Both the position numbers and the translations under genes were made by a program. The notes beneath the pieces were generated by a model. That model saw nothing but the letters and a program-made list of their open reading frames with translations, searched no databases and was not told where the DNA came from. From DATJKD01 sp963728295 (GTDB taxonomy: Bacteria > Pseudomonadota > Gammaproteobacteria > Steroidobacterales > Steroidobacteraceae), in contig CAVSKB010000006.1 in the NCBI GenBank assembly GCA_963728295.1, positions 372,001-436,000 on the forward strand: a stretch of DNA of 64,000 bases, written 5' to 3'. Shown one piece after another: positions 38,617 to 47,143 of this stretch (positions within the stretch are counted from its first letter, which is position 1; each line of letters starts with the position of its first letter).

Positions 38617-39435
38617 TCAATGTTGGCCGGTCGGGCCCGCCGCAGCCGGTGTGCCTGCCGCCGTTTCCGGAACTACCGCCAGATCGTTCCCAAACAGGAA
38701 GGACCGCAGCTGCTCCGAGAGCTGATCGCAGGCCTTGGCCCGGACCGGCGTGATAATCGGAATCGGCGCGACTGCTCCGATAATGACCGACGTGCCGCTG
38801 ACGTCGGTGGTGACAGTGCCGACCTCGATCACGTTTTGCAGGTCCCAGACCGAGGCCACATAGTCCGACTGTTTTTCCCACCAGCCGAGACCTATGCAGG
38901 CTGCCATACCGGGGCCGGCCGCGCACGTGATGCTGCCGCCGCCGTCCGACTTCTTGGTGTTGCCATCGAGCCAGACGATGTAGCGGACGCCGATCTCGTT
39001 CAGCCGGTCGGACACACCTGGTCGCCCCAGCAGCGTCTTGAGCCCGGCCGCGTTGCCGGGTGCAGTGCTGGGCTCGAACCATGGGAACATCGCGTCGGTA
39101 AACTCCTGCTCGCCGTAGATCCGAAACGGAACGCCGTCGCCCGTTCGTGCCGTGCGGCGCGACTGGCCGTCCTCCGGATGCATCAGCGTGCCGCCGAGTT
39201 TCTCCTGCACGCAATCGAGAAACTCCTCTTCCGTTCCGACGCCCTCGATCTGGGGCTTCTTCAGCAGGACGATGGCTTCGTTCGCCTGGATCGCCGTCGC
39301 CACCTGGCGCGTCTCGTCGATCTTCGACGTCATGCACCCCGACACCACCCAGGCGAGCACTCCCATGCCCGCCACAGGGCGCAAACGCAGCAGCCATCCG
39401 GTGCGTTGACACGGATCACGGTCGAGAACGTCCAT
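38617..39435 (-). CDS. Lipoprotein, first gene of the kinase/FHA/VWA cluster
   Basis: 272 residues from the ATG at 39435; the leader PVAGMGVLAWVVSGC is a lipobox. Mature part: ATAIQANEAIVLLKKPQIEG, EFLDCVQEKLGG, FPWFEPSTAPGNAAGLKTLL, then a conserved-looking core IRYIVWLDG-type sequence (GVRYIVWLDGNTKKSDGGGS), CAAGPGMAACIGLGWWEKQS, VASVWDLQNVIEVGTVTTDV and KACDQLSEQLRSFLFGND. It may bind a nucleotide or small ligand, but no family is recognised. Intact. It lies 91 bp upstream of the disordered lipoprotein on the same strand and is likely the promoter-proximal gene. Confidence 0.7.
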   Translation of the reverse strand: MDVLDRDPCQRTGWLLRLRPVAGMGVLAWVVSGCMTSKIDETRQVATAIQANEAIVLLKKPQIEGVGTEEEFLDCVQEKLGGTLMHPEDGQSRRTARTGDGVPFRIYGEQEFTDAMFPWFEPSTAPGNAAGLKTLLGRPGVSDRLNEIGVRYIVWLDGNTKKSDGGGSITCAAGPGMAACIGLGWWEKQSDYVASVWDLQNVIEVGTVTTDVSGTSVIIGAVAPIPIITPVRAKACDQLSEQLRSFLFGNDLAVVPETAAGTPAAAGPTGQH

Positions 39436-40021
39436 GGCCTTCAACCCTCGGCCGGCTGACCCCGGCCGCGACCTTGCCAGATTCGAGAACGATTCGAGTA
39501 TACGCCCAAGAGTCCGCACGCAAAGACCGCGTGCGTGCGCGTGCTCGCGCGCTTATGTGAAGAGCTCGGCCTGCGTCGGAGCGTCGGCGCTGATCGCGCG
39601 CGCTGCGGCCGCCGGCGCTGTGTCGCGCGGCGCACGCATGCGCTTCAGCTCGTCATCGGGCGCCGTCAGACTCACGCTGACGAGGACCAGTGGCTGCGCC
39701 GCGAGCGAGATGAGCAAGTTCAGTGTCGCGGAAAACCAGCGCGCCTGGTGACGATGGTCAGAGGCCCGCTGCAGGAGCAACACCGCAACCGGCTCTCGGG
39801 TCGCGGTGCTCGTGTTCCGGCAGGGGTCGGTGTCCGCGCCGGGTTCGATCCGCTTGCAGGCATCGCCGTCGAGTCGACGATCGCGACCCTGGAGCTGGGC
39901 GAGCCTTGGCTCGCAGCAGGATCGCGTCTCGAATCGTGGCCGGTCCAGACTCCGCCGCGGCGGTCTCTCGCCCTGGACCGCGCTCTTCCCTGGGTGAGCG
40001 GGGGGTTTCGAAGCGTGACAA
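39436..40021. other. 586-bp region without an assignable gene
   Basis: Lies between the divergent lipoprotein gene and the radical SAM gene. Both strands contain short open frames. On the minus strand a stretch ending at 39553 (RWFSATLNLLISLAAQP, LVLVSVSLTAPDDELKRM, TQAELFT) looks protein-like, but it cannot be joined to a start without at least two frame changes. The promoter of the lipoprotein cluster should be here. An SOS box abuts its right end. Confidence 0.4.
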
Positions 40022-40037
40022 CTGTACGTATATACAG
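40022..40037. promoter_or_regulatory. LexA (SOS) box
   Basis: CTG-TACGTATATA-CAG matches the gammaproteobacterial LexA site (CTG-N10-CAG with alternating AT core). It lies 49 bp upstream of the radical SAM start codon. PA0069, the Pseudomonas aeruginosa homologue of that gene, is a reported LexA-regulon member (from memory), which fits DNA-damage control here. Confidence 0.72.
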
Positions 40038-40085
40038 TATGGTTTAGTTTAAAGGAACTTACCCCGCTGAGGGTCGTCCGTTTTC

Positions 40086-42226
40086 ATGCCGCGCAAGTTC
40101 ATCGGTCATCGCGCTTTCAAGGGCCGCGGAGCGCTGTCCAATCCGCGCGGGCGCTTCGAGAAGGAAGAGCGCGAGCCTGTCGACGACGGCTGGTGGCGCG
40201 ACGAGGAGCCCGTGAGCATCGCGCAGACCGTCGAGCCCGACCGTGCGCGCAGCGTGATCACGACCAACAACTCCCCGGACGTAGGCTTCGACTATTCCAT
40301 CAACCCGTATCGAGGCTGCGAGCATGGGTGTGTGTACTGCCTGGACGGTGACACCAGAGTTCTGATGGCCGGTGGCCACACAAAAGCGCTCGCGGACATC
40401 GAGGTCGGGGACGAGATCTTCGGGACGCAGCGGAGCGGCGTTTACCGCCGCTATGTCCGGACTCGAGTTCTCGCCCATTGGCGAACCGTCAAACCCGCCT
40501 ATCTGATCAGGCTCGAGGATGGCACGGAGCTCACGGCGAGCGGCGATCATCGCTTCTTGAGCGACAAGGGGTGGAAGTTCGTGACGGGAGCGGAACAGGG
40601 CAGGGATCGCCGCCCGTTCCTGACACTGAGCGACAAACTGCTGGGATTCGGCGCCGTGCTGCCGGAGAAATCTCAATGTCATGGGGCCGATTACCGGCGC
40701 GGATACCTCTGCGGTGTCATCCGGGGCGATGGACACCCTGGCGTGCATCGCTATCAGCGCGCAGGCCGTTCACATGGCGACGTGTACAGCTTCAGGCTCG
40801 CGATGACTGATTCCGAGGCGCTCGATCGTGCGAGCCTCTATCTCGGGGAGTTCGGGGTCTCCACGATGCGATTTCCCTCCAGGCACGTACCGAGAACCGC
40901 CAGAACTGTGAAGCGATTCGCGCGAGCTCACGTGCCTCGATCGAAACGGTCGAGCGTTTGATCGAATGGCCTGATCGGCCCGTGCTCGGCTGGCTGCAGG
41001 GGTTTATCGCCGGTGCCTTCGACGCAGAGGGCTCGTATGGCCGAGACGGGATCCTCAGGATCGCGACGGCGATACCACGATGATCCAATCCACGAAATCC
41101 GCGTTGAACTACCTGGGCTTCGACGTGGCAGTCGAGACGATTTCGGGCAGCCGGCCGCGTCCAGTCGCACTACGTGCGGCTCCGCGGCGGCCTGCGTGAA
41201 CATCTGCGTCTGTTCCGCACTTGTCAGCCAGCAATAACCCGCAAATGCGACATCGGCGGATCGGCGGTCAAGCTGCGCTCCAACCTCAATGTCGTTTCCA
41301 TCGAACGGATTGCGCGCCCCCGTGAGCTCTTCGACATCACCACCGGCACGGGCGACTTCCTTGCGAACGGAGTCATCAGCCACAACTGCTTCGCCCGCCC
41401 GAGCCACGCCTATATCGGCCTTTCTCCGGGTCTGGATTTCGAGACGAAGCTTTTTTACAAGGAGAATGCGGCCAATCTGCTCGAGCAGGAGCTCGCCCAT
41501 CCACGGTATGTTCCAAAGCCCATTGCCCTCGGCATCAACACGGACGGTTATCAGCCGGTAGAGAAGCGGCTCGAAGTCACGCGCAGCATTCTTACCGTGC
41601 TCGCGCGCTGCCGCCATCCGGTAACCCTCGTGACGAAGAGCGCGTTGATCCTGCGAGACATGGACCTGCTTGCGGACATGGCCAGGGACAACCTGGTCTC
41701 GGTTTCGCTGAGCGTCACTTCGCTGCAGCCCGAGATCAAGCGGACACTCGAGCCTCGCACCGCGTCCCCGCAGGCGCGCTTGCGCGTTATCAGGGAGCTC
41801 TCTGCAGCCGGGGTCCCTACGGGTGTCTTGATCGCGCCGGTGATACCCGCGATCACGGATCATGAAATGGAAGGCATCCTGCAGGCGGCAAAGGAGGCCG
41901 GCGCGCTGAGCGCGGGCTACGTGCTGTTGCGTCTGCCGTGGGAGGTCAAAGACCTGTTTCGCGAATGGCTCGCTGAGCACTACCCGGACCGCGCCAGGCA
42001 CGTGATGTCGCTCATCAACCAGGCGCGTGGTGGGCGCGATAACGATCCGAACTTCGGCTCACGCATGCGCGGTACGGGCCCGTATGCCGAGCTGCTGCGG
42101 GCTCGCTTCAAGGTTGCGACCCGCAAGCTCGGTCTGAACTCGGCGGACGCGCGGCTCGAACTCGATACCGGTTTGTTTCGACCGCCGCGCCCGCAGACAT
42201 CGCAGCTGACGCTCGGCTTCGATTGA
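40086..42226 (+). CDS. PA0069 family radical SAM protein (spore photoproduct lyase-like) interrupted by an intein
   Basis: The extein is about 363 residues after splicing. N-extein: MPRKFIGHRAFKGRGALSNP, RSVITTNNSPDVGFDYSINP and YRGCEHGCVY. C-extein starts CFARPSHAYIGLSPGLDFET and contains ALGINTDGYQPVEKRL, SVSLSVTSLQPEIKRTLEPR and LAPVIPAITDHE-type segments. Splicing would rebuild C-x3-C-x2-C, the 4Fe-4S/SAM cluster motif, whose third Cys is the first C-extein residue. The family is related to spore photoproduct lyase and is DNA-damage linked. The two exteins read cleanly; the frame changes fall inside the intein. An SOS box lies upstream. Confidence 0.88.
40338..41386 (+). other. Intein with LAGLIDADG-type homing endonuclease region, frameshifted
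   Basis: Starts at Cys (TGC 40338) in block A CLDGDTRVLMAGG, followed by IEVGDEIFGTQ. Block B is ELTASGDHRFL with the conserved His. Endonuclease blocks: YLCGVIRGDGH (C) and GFIAGAFDAEGSYG (E). Blocks F/G: SIERIARPRELFDITTGTGD, then FLANGVISHN with penultimate His, terminal Asn and +1 Cys. All splicing residues are present. The span is 1049 nt, not a multiple of three. Frame changes are needed near 40880, 41055 and 41160, all in the endonuclease part. They could be assembly errors or real endonuclease decay. Confidence 0.85.
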
Positions 42227-42250
42227 TTCGCGAGGGTTCTGGAAATTGCG

Positions 42251-43507
42251 CTAGAGGACGCGCCCGTCGGTCGCCGTTGCCGGCTGCGGGAGGCGATCCA
42301 TCCTGGCGAGCTCGGGAAAGAAGCGTGCCCACAACGCGGCCACCGCAAGCGTCGCGCAGCCGCCGACCACGACTGCCGCGACCGTGCCGAACCATGCGGC
42401 GGTGACCCCGGACTCGAACTCGCCGAGCTCGTTCGACGCGCCGATGAACACAGCGTTGACGGCGCTCACGCGGCCGCGAATCGCATCCGGAGTCTCGAGC
42501 TGCACGAGCAGGTGACGGATGTAAACACTCACCATGTCGCCCGCACCCATCCCGACGAGCGCGATCATCGACAGCCAGAAACTCGTCGAGAGACCGAACA
42601 CGATCGTCGCCGCGCCGAAAATGACCACGCCACCGAACATGTGACGTCCCACGCGCCGCGTGATCGGCAACAGGCTGAGGACGATGCCGCACGCCGCAGC
42701 ACCAACTGCAGGCGCGGTGCGCAGCCAGCCGAGACCGTCGGGACCTGCGTGCAGCACGTCGGCCGCATACACCGGCAAGAGCGCGGTCGCACCACCAAAC
42801 AGCACCGCGAAGAGATCGAGAGAGATCGCGCCGAGCACCACGCGGTGGCTCCGCACGAACTTGAGCCCGAGCAGCAGGGTCTCGAGGCTTGCGGCCTCGC
42901 GCGGCCTGTCGCCGACGCCGCCCGCGCGCAACGCGAGCGTGAGCCCCATCGCGATCGCGAACAGCGCCGCGGCGCTCGCGTAGACCACGGGCGCGCCGGC
43001 CAGGTAGATGATGCCTCCCAGCGCCGGTCCCGCAATCGTCGCGATCTGCCAGGTCGATGAATTGATCGCGACCGCAGCGCCGAACTGCTCCCGGGGAACG
43101 AGGTTCGGCAGCAGCGCCTGTCCGGTCGGCATCTGGAAGGCGCGCGCGATTCCAAACAGGGTCATGACCGCAAAGACAGGTGTCGCCTCGGTCAGCCCGC
43201 GAAGCACGATCGCGAGCAGTAGCAGCGCACAGATGCATTCGAGCGCATAACAGGCCGTCACGATGCGGCGGCGATCCCGGCTGTCGGCAAGATGCCCGGC
43301 CGGCAGGATCGCCAGGACAAAGGGCAGGAACTGCGACAGGCCGATCAAACCGAGGTCGAGCGGATCGCGCGTGACTTCGTACACCTGCCAGCCGACCGCG
43401 ACGGTCTGCATCTGCACCGCCAGCGTGCCCAGGAATCGCGCGACGAGGTACAGGCTGAAATCCCGGTTGCCGAAGACGGCAAACCGGTTTGCGCCACGCG
43501 CGCTCAT
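42251..43507 (-). CDS. MFS transporter (DHA3/enterobactin-exporter-like)
   Basis: 418 residues from the Met at 43507 (MSARGANRFAVFGNRDF). Twelve hydrophobic segments and the MFS loop-2 motif GHLADSRDRRRIV are visible. FARAFQ-type helix VMTLFGIARAFQMPTGQALL, TLAVQMQTVAVGWQVYE and IRGRVSAVNAVFIGASNELG are typical of the MFS_3 (EntS-like) exporters. Substrate not predictable. It converges with the radical SAM gene (24-bp gap) and is 10 bp downstream of the PGPGW gene, so likely cotranscribed with it. Confidence 0.87.
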   Translation of the reverse strand: MSARGANRFAVFGNRDFSLYLVARFLGTLAVQMQTVAVGWQVYEVTRDPLDLGLIGLSQFLPFVLAILPAGHLADSRDRRRIVTACYALECICALLLLAIVLRGLTEATPVFAVMTLFGIARAFQMPTGQALLPNLVPREQFGAAVAINSSTWQIATIAGPALGGIIYLAGAPVVYASAAALFAIAMGLTLALRAGGVGDRPREAASLETLLLGLKFVRSHRVVLGAISLDLFAVLFGGATALLPVYAADVLHAGPDGLGWLRTAPAVGAAACGIVLSLLPITRRVGRHMFGGVVIFGAATIVFGLSTSFWLSMIALVGMGAGDMVSVYIRHLLVQLETPDAIRGRVSAVNAVFIGASNELGEFESGVTAAWFGTVAAVVVGGCATLAVAALWARFFPELARMDRLPQPATATDGRVL

Positions 43508-43517
43508 CCCGTTGCGG

Positions 43518-43787
43518 TCAGTCGCGGTCGTTGCGGGGCGCAAACGGCGAATTACGCCGCAGTGCGTCCATGACGACGGCGGTGCGCGTCTTGACCTTGC
43601 GCAACCATGACCGCGCCCACGCGTACTCGATGCCGAGGATCGCGAGCCCGAGCGGGATCACGACCAGGCCCGGTCCGGGCAGCACCAGCATCGCGACACC
43701 GATCAGGAGCACCGTGCCGCCCACGATGGAGATCGCGATTCGCCTCGCCCAGACATAGGTGACCGGCCGTGGCTTTGGCAGCTGCAA
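43518..43787 (-). CDS. PGPGW small membrane protein
   Basis: 89 residues with two closely spaced helices around VLPGPGLVVIPLGLAIL, the signature of the Pfam PGPGW family (putative transmembrane proteins). Begins MQLPKPRPVTYVWARRIAIS and ends in a basic tail. Function unknown. It is 3 bp downstream of the DUF2238 gene and 10 bp upstream of the MFS transporter gene, consistent with one minus-strand operon. Confidence 0.82.
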   Translation of the reverse strand: MQLPKPRPVTYVWARRIAISIVGGTVLLIGVAMLVLPGPGLVVIPLGLAILGIEYAWARSWLRKVKTRTAVVMDALRRNSPFAPRNDRD

Positions 43788-43790
43788 GTA

Positions 43791-44447
43791 CTACTCCTTC
43801 AGCGCGCGATACGCGGCAGCGACCGGGCGATTCTCGAGTGAGGCAAGCTGGCGGTCGTGCACGCCGGACAGCAGAACCTGGGCGGCAACGGCACCGCAGA
43901 ATGCAAGGAACATGTCCCATTGCGTGTCCCACGGGTCGCCCTGCGTGCCCAGGAACGAGTCCGCGGCGTCGCCGCCCGCGAGGGCGGCCCACCACTCGGT
44001 GAACTCGTAGAAAGCGCTGACGCCCAGGACACCCAGTGTAACCAGCGCGAACAGCCATTTACCTGGCTTGAGCGGCGAGGTCCGCAGCAGCAACTCGCGC
44101 GCGATCATCGCCGGTCCGAAACCCTGCATGAGATGCCCGATTCGATCGTAATGGTTGCGTGAGAAATCGAACCAGTCCTGCATCCAGAACCCGAGCGGCA
44201 CACGCGCATACGTGTAATGACCGCCCAGGATCAGGATCAGGCAATGGATCGCGATCAGCGTATACACGAGCGGCGTCAGCGGAAAGCGCCGTGCGGTGAA
44301 AGCCAGGATCGGCAGGGCCACCAGCACGGGCAGCACCTCGAGCCACCAGGTCACGCGGTCATGCGGTCCGATGCCCGACCACAGCAGTGCCAGGATCACC
44401 ACTGCAGCGAGCGCCAGCGGCGCCGTCGTCGAGGGCAACGACGCCAC
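43791..44447 (-). CDS. DUF2238 (YjdF-like) membrane protein
   Basis: 218 residues, six predicted helices. YjdF/DUF2238 hallmarks: LILGGHYTYARVPLG, WMQDWFDFSRNHYDRIGHLM, GFGPAMIARELLLR, SAFYEFTEWWAALAGGDAAD and LGTQGDPWDTQWDMFLAFCG. Highly conserved acidic and His residues near membrane borders suggest an enzyme or channel, but the role is unknown. Its ATG lies 2 bp before the end of the upstream TPR gene region. Intact. Confidence 0.9.
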   Translation of the reverse strand: MASLPSTTAPLALAAVVILALLWSGIGPHDRVTWWLEVLPVLVALPILAFTARRFPLTPLVYTLIAIHCLILILGGHYTYARVPLGFWMQDWFDFSRNHYDRIGHLMQGFGPAMIARELLLRTSPLKPGKWLFALVTLGVLGVSAFYEFTEWWAALAGGDAADSFLGTQGDPWDTQWDMFLAFCGAVAAQVLLSGVHDRQLASLENRPVAAAYRALKE

Positions 44448-44448
44448 C

Positions 44449-46134
44449 TCAGCCGGTCCCCTGGTCGTGAGCGATCGCGACCAGCCGCGCGACCACTCGC
44501 TCGAAGCGCGGGTCGCCGTGCAGGCTCAGGAAATCGGGATCCTCGCGGATCCAGTCGAAGCTGCCCTGCCCGATATCGCTGAAGCCCTCGAGGATTGCGA
44601 GCGCACGCTCCTTCTCGTCGAGCTGTGCATAGGCGCAGGCGACGTTGTAGAGCGTGGCGAACTCGCGCGGCCGCAGCGCGAGCGCGCGCTCGGCGACCGT
44701 GATGGCGCGTTCCCGCTGTCCGAGCTTCGCGTACACCCCGGCTGCCAGGTGCAGCGCGCGCGTGTCGTCCGGATACAGCTCGATCCGCCGCTCGAGGAGC
44801 GCGATCGCCGCCCGGTCCGCGCCCAGGGTGCGCTGCTCGTCGCCGAGCTTGCGAACGCTGCCCGCCAGCAACGCTGCGATCTGGTAATCCTGCGGTGCGA
44901 CTTGCTGCGCCCGCTCGAACAGCTCGATCGACTTGGCGGTCTGCCCGGCGCTGAACGCGTGGCGTGCATAGAGGTGCAGCACTTCGAAGGAATCCGGGTT
45001 CGCCTGCAGCGCCCTCTCGAACGCCCGCTCGGCTTCCGCCGGCCGCAGCGACGCCGAGTACAGCGTGCCCTGCGCAAGCCAGGCCTCTGGCAGGTCTGGC
45101 GCGAGCTCCTCCGCGCGCTTCGCCGCGCGCATCGCCTCGTCCATCGCGCTGGCCGGAACACCCATGCGCCACAAGATCGCCGAGCCGAGCGCCATCGCGA
45201 GTCCGGCATGCGCCTTTGCGAACCGCGGGTCGGACTCGATCGCGCGGCGGAACAGACCGATCGCCTGCCTGATCGTCGTGTCGCTGTGCTCGTGATACAG
45301 CTGTCGCGCGCGCAGGTAGTACTCGTAGGCCTGCGGATCCCGCGTGCCGCCCAGCTCGATCAGCTCTTCTTCTTCCCGGGTGAGGCTGGAGCGCAGTGCG
45401 CTCACGATGTTGCGCGCGATTTCGCTCTGTGTCGCGAACACGTCCTCGAGCCGACGGTCGAAGCTCTCCGACCAGAGATGAAAGCCGTCGGCGCTGGAGA
45501 CCAGCTGTGCAGTGATGCGCACGCGTTCTGCCGAGCGGCGCACGCTGCCCTCCAGCACCGCGGCGACGCCGAGCGAGCGACCGATCTCGCGCACGTCGGC
45601 GGAGCGACCCTTGAACTGGAAGGACGAGGTGCGCGAGACGACCTGCAGCCCGCGCACGCAGCACAGCGCGTTGATGATCTCCTCGGCGATCCCGTCGCAG
45701 AAGTACTCCTGGTCGTGCGAGGCGCTCATGTCGGTAAACGGCAGGATCGCGACCGACGGATGCGCGGGTGCGGGCGAGCTCGTCGCCGCCGCCACGGCCG
45801 GCTGCGGGGCGAGCCGGGCCGCGCCGCCCATCGCCGGGCCGGCCGGCATGGCTGCCGTCTCGTGCTCCCCCGCATCGGAAGCAGAGGTGCGCTCGATACC
45901 GCGCGGCGTCACATCGAACGCCCAGGCAAGACCGCAGGCGAGCGGGAAACCCAGAACGGTCAGCACGATCACCAGCCGGGTCGCCCAGGTCGGCAGGCCG
46001 ATCGGCTCGAAGGTCGCATCGGCAACCTGGATCAGCAGCCACGCGATCACGATGTAGACGACCGCGACGCGCACCACCTTGCGGCGGCGCAGCTCGGCGA
46101 ACCAGCGGGCGAGTGTCGCGTTCGTGTCGGCCAT
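44449..46134 (-). CDS. Membrane-anchored TolB-like/TPR protein
   Basis: 561 residues from MADTNATLARWFAELRRRKV. Two membrane segments near the N-terminus (VVRVAVVYIVIAWLLIQVAD, LVIVLTVLGFPLACGLAWAF). Then the FlgO/TolB-N-like domain of adenylate-cyclase-associated proteins (SVAILPFTDMSASHDQEYFC, DGIAEEIINALCCVRGLQVV, GVAAVLEGSVRRSAERVRIT). At least six TPRs fill the C-terminal half. Such proteins normally pair with a nucleotide cyclase or winged-helix N-domain, but here the N-terminus is a short basic helix only. Start at 46176 is possible. Function unknown. Confidence 0.82.
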   Translation of the reverse strand: MADTNATLARWFAELRRRKVVRVAVVYIVIAWLLIQVADATFEPIGLPTWATRLVIVLTVLGFPLACGLAWAFDVTPRGIERTSASDAGEHETAAMPAGPAMGGAARLAPQPAVAAATSSPAPAHPSVAILPFTDMSASHDQEYFCDGIAEEIINALCCVRGLQVVSRTSSFQFKGRSADVREIGRSLGVAAVLEGSVRRSAERVRITAQLVSSADGFHLWSESFDRRLEDVFATQSEIARNIVSALRSSLTREEEELIELGGTRDPQAYEYYLRARQLYHEHSDTTIRQAIGLFRRAIESDPRFAKAHAGLAMALGSAILWRMGVPASAMDEAMRAAKRAEELAPDLPEAWLAQGTLYSASLRPAEAERAFERALQANPDSFEVLHLYARHAFSAGQTAKSIELFERAQQVAPQDYQIAALLAGSVRKLGDEQRTLGADRAAIALLERRIELYPDDTRALHLAAGVYAKLGQRERAITVAERALALRPREFATLYNVACAYAQLDEKERALAILEGFSDIGQGSFDWIREDPDFLSLHGDPRFERVVARLVAIAHDQGTG

Positions 46135-46216
46135 TCGCGCATCGGGTGATTGAACGATCGGATTATAGGTGGGCATGCGCGCCGACGGGCACGCGCGTGA
46201 TGCTGCTGGCCGCGGA

Positions 46217-47143
46217 TCAGCGCGGTACCTGGGCGGTTACGTCGAGCGAGACCATGAACTGCTCGATCGCGGCGGCCAGAGCGTCGGGCTGTTCGTGGTG
46301 CACCATGTGACTCGAGTCATCGACCGAAACCGCCGCAAGCTGGGGCACGAAGCCGCGCATGCGCTCGATCGCTGCGTCCTCCCCGAACCGTGCGACAGAC
46401 CCGGCGTCTGCCGCGACGATGAAGAGCAGCGGCGCCCTGATCGCACGCCAGCACGCCTCGGCTTCCTCGCGACGGTAGAGCACCGGGTTCGCACGCTTGT
46501 GCCGCGGGTCGGCGCGCATCACCACGCCGCCGTCCGGCACGGACCTGGCCCAGGCATGGGCGATAAACGCCGCCCGATCGGGTCGCAGGCGGCGGTTGCG
46601 CTTGATGAGGAACTGCGCGAATGCCTCATGCGACGCAAAGCGCGCGAAGTTCTGCGTCTCGCGCAGTTGCGTGAGCCAGGACCGAAAACGCTCGGGCGCC
46701 TGCTCAGGCCGCGTCCGGGGCAAGCCGAAGGCGTCGATGCAGACCACGGCGCGCACCCGCTCCGGCCGGATCCCCGCGTACATCATGGCGATGTTGCCGC
46801 CCATGCTGTGGCCGATGAGCGTCGCCGGTGCATCCGGCGAGAGCTGATCGAGCAACGCATCGAGATCGGCGTAATAGTCGGGAAACCAGTAGCCGTCATC
46901 GGGCCACGCGCTCCGGCCGAAGCCGCGCCAGTCGAGCGCGACGAGCGACCGCGTCGCTGGCAGCGCATCGGCCACGAACTGGAAAGTCGCCCCGGCGTCC
47001 ATCCAGCCGTGGAGCAGCAGCCACGGCTCAGGGTCGGACCCCGGCCAGCGCGTCAGATGGTAGTCGAGACCGCGCACGGCGCGCTCCTCGTGCAGGGGAG
47101 CGCGCCGTGGTTGATAGATGGTCAGCTCAGGTCCTTGCGTCAT
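46217..47143 (-). CDS. Alpha/beta hydrolase
   Basis: 308 residues with a complete hydrolase fold: oxyanion loop LLLHGWMDAGATFQF, nucleophile elbow IGHSMGGNIAMMY (Ser), acid after LLFIVAADAGSV and catalytic His in DDSSHMVHHEQP. VALDWRGFGRSAWP resembles serine hydrolase-like (SERHL/MEST type) enzymes. Its start overlaps the ilvA stop as ATGA (47140-47143), so the two are translationally coupled, which is unusual for a threonine deaminase gene. Substrate unknown. Confidence 0.87.
   Translation of the reverse strand: MTQGPELTIYQPRRAPLHEERAVRGLDYHLTRWPGSDPEPWLLLHGWMDAGATFQFVADALPATRSLVALDWRGFGRSAWPDDGYWFPDYYADLDALLDQLSPDAPATLIGHSMGGNIAMMYAGIRPERVRAVVCIDAFGLPRTRPEQAPERFRSWLTQLRETQNFARFASHEAFAQFLIKRNRRLRPDRAAFIAHAWARSVPDGGVVMRADPRHKRANPVLYRREEAEACWRAIRAPLLFIVAADAGSVARFGEDAAIERMRGFVPQLAAVSVDDSSHMVHHEQPDALAAAIEQFMVSLDVTAQVPR

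Noticed and set aside
25405..39435. Zorya anti-phage system
   Set aside because: A MotA-like channel is present, but there is no ZorB with an OmpA domain, no ZorC/ZorD helicase/nuclease and no ZorE. VWA, FHA, kinase and lipoprotein content differs.
25405..39435. Type VI secretion locus
   Set aside because: Kinase, FHA, FGE and lipoprotein resemble its regulatory arm, but no TssB/C, Hcp, VgrG, ClpV or TssJ/L/M is seen.
39535..40047. 170-codon plus-strand frame before the radical SAM gene
   Set aside because: No recognisable domains, no ribosome site, Arg-rich composition typical of noncoding GC-rich DNA, and it runs across the SOS box.
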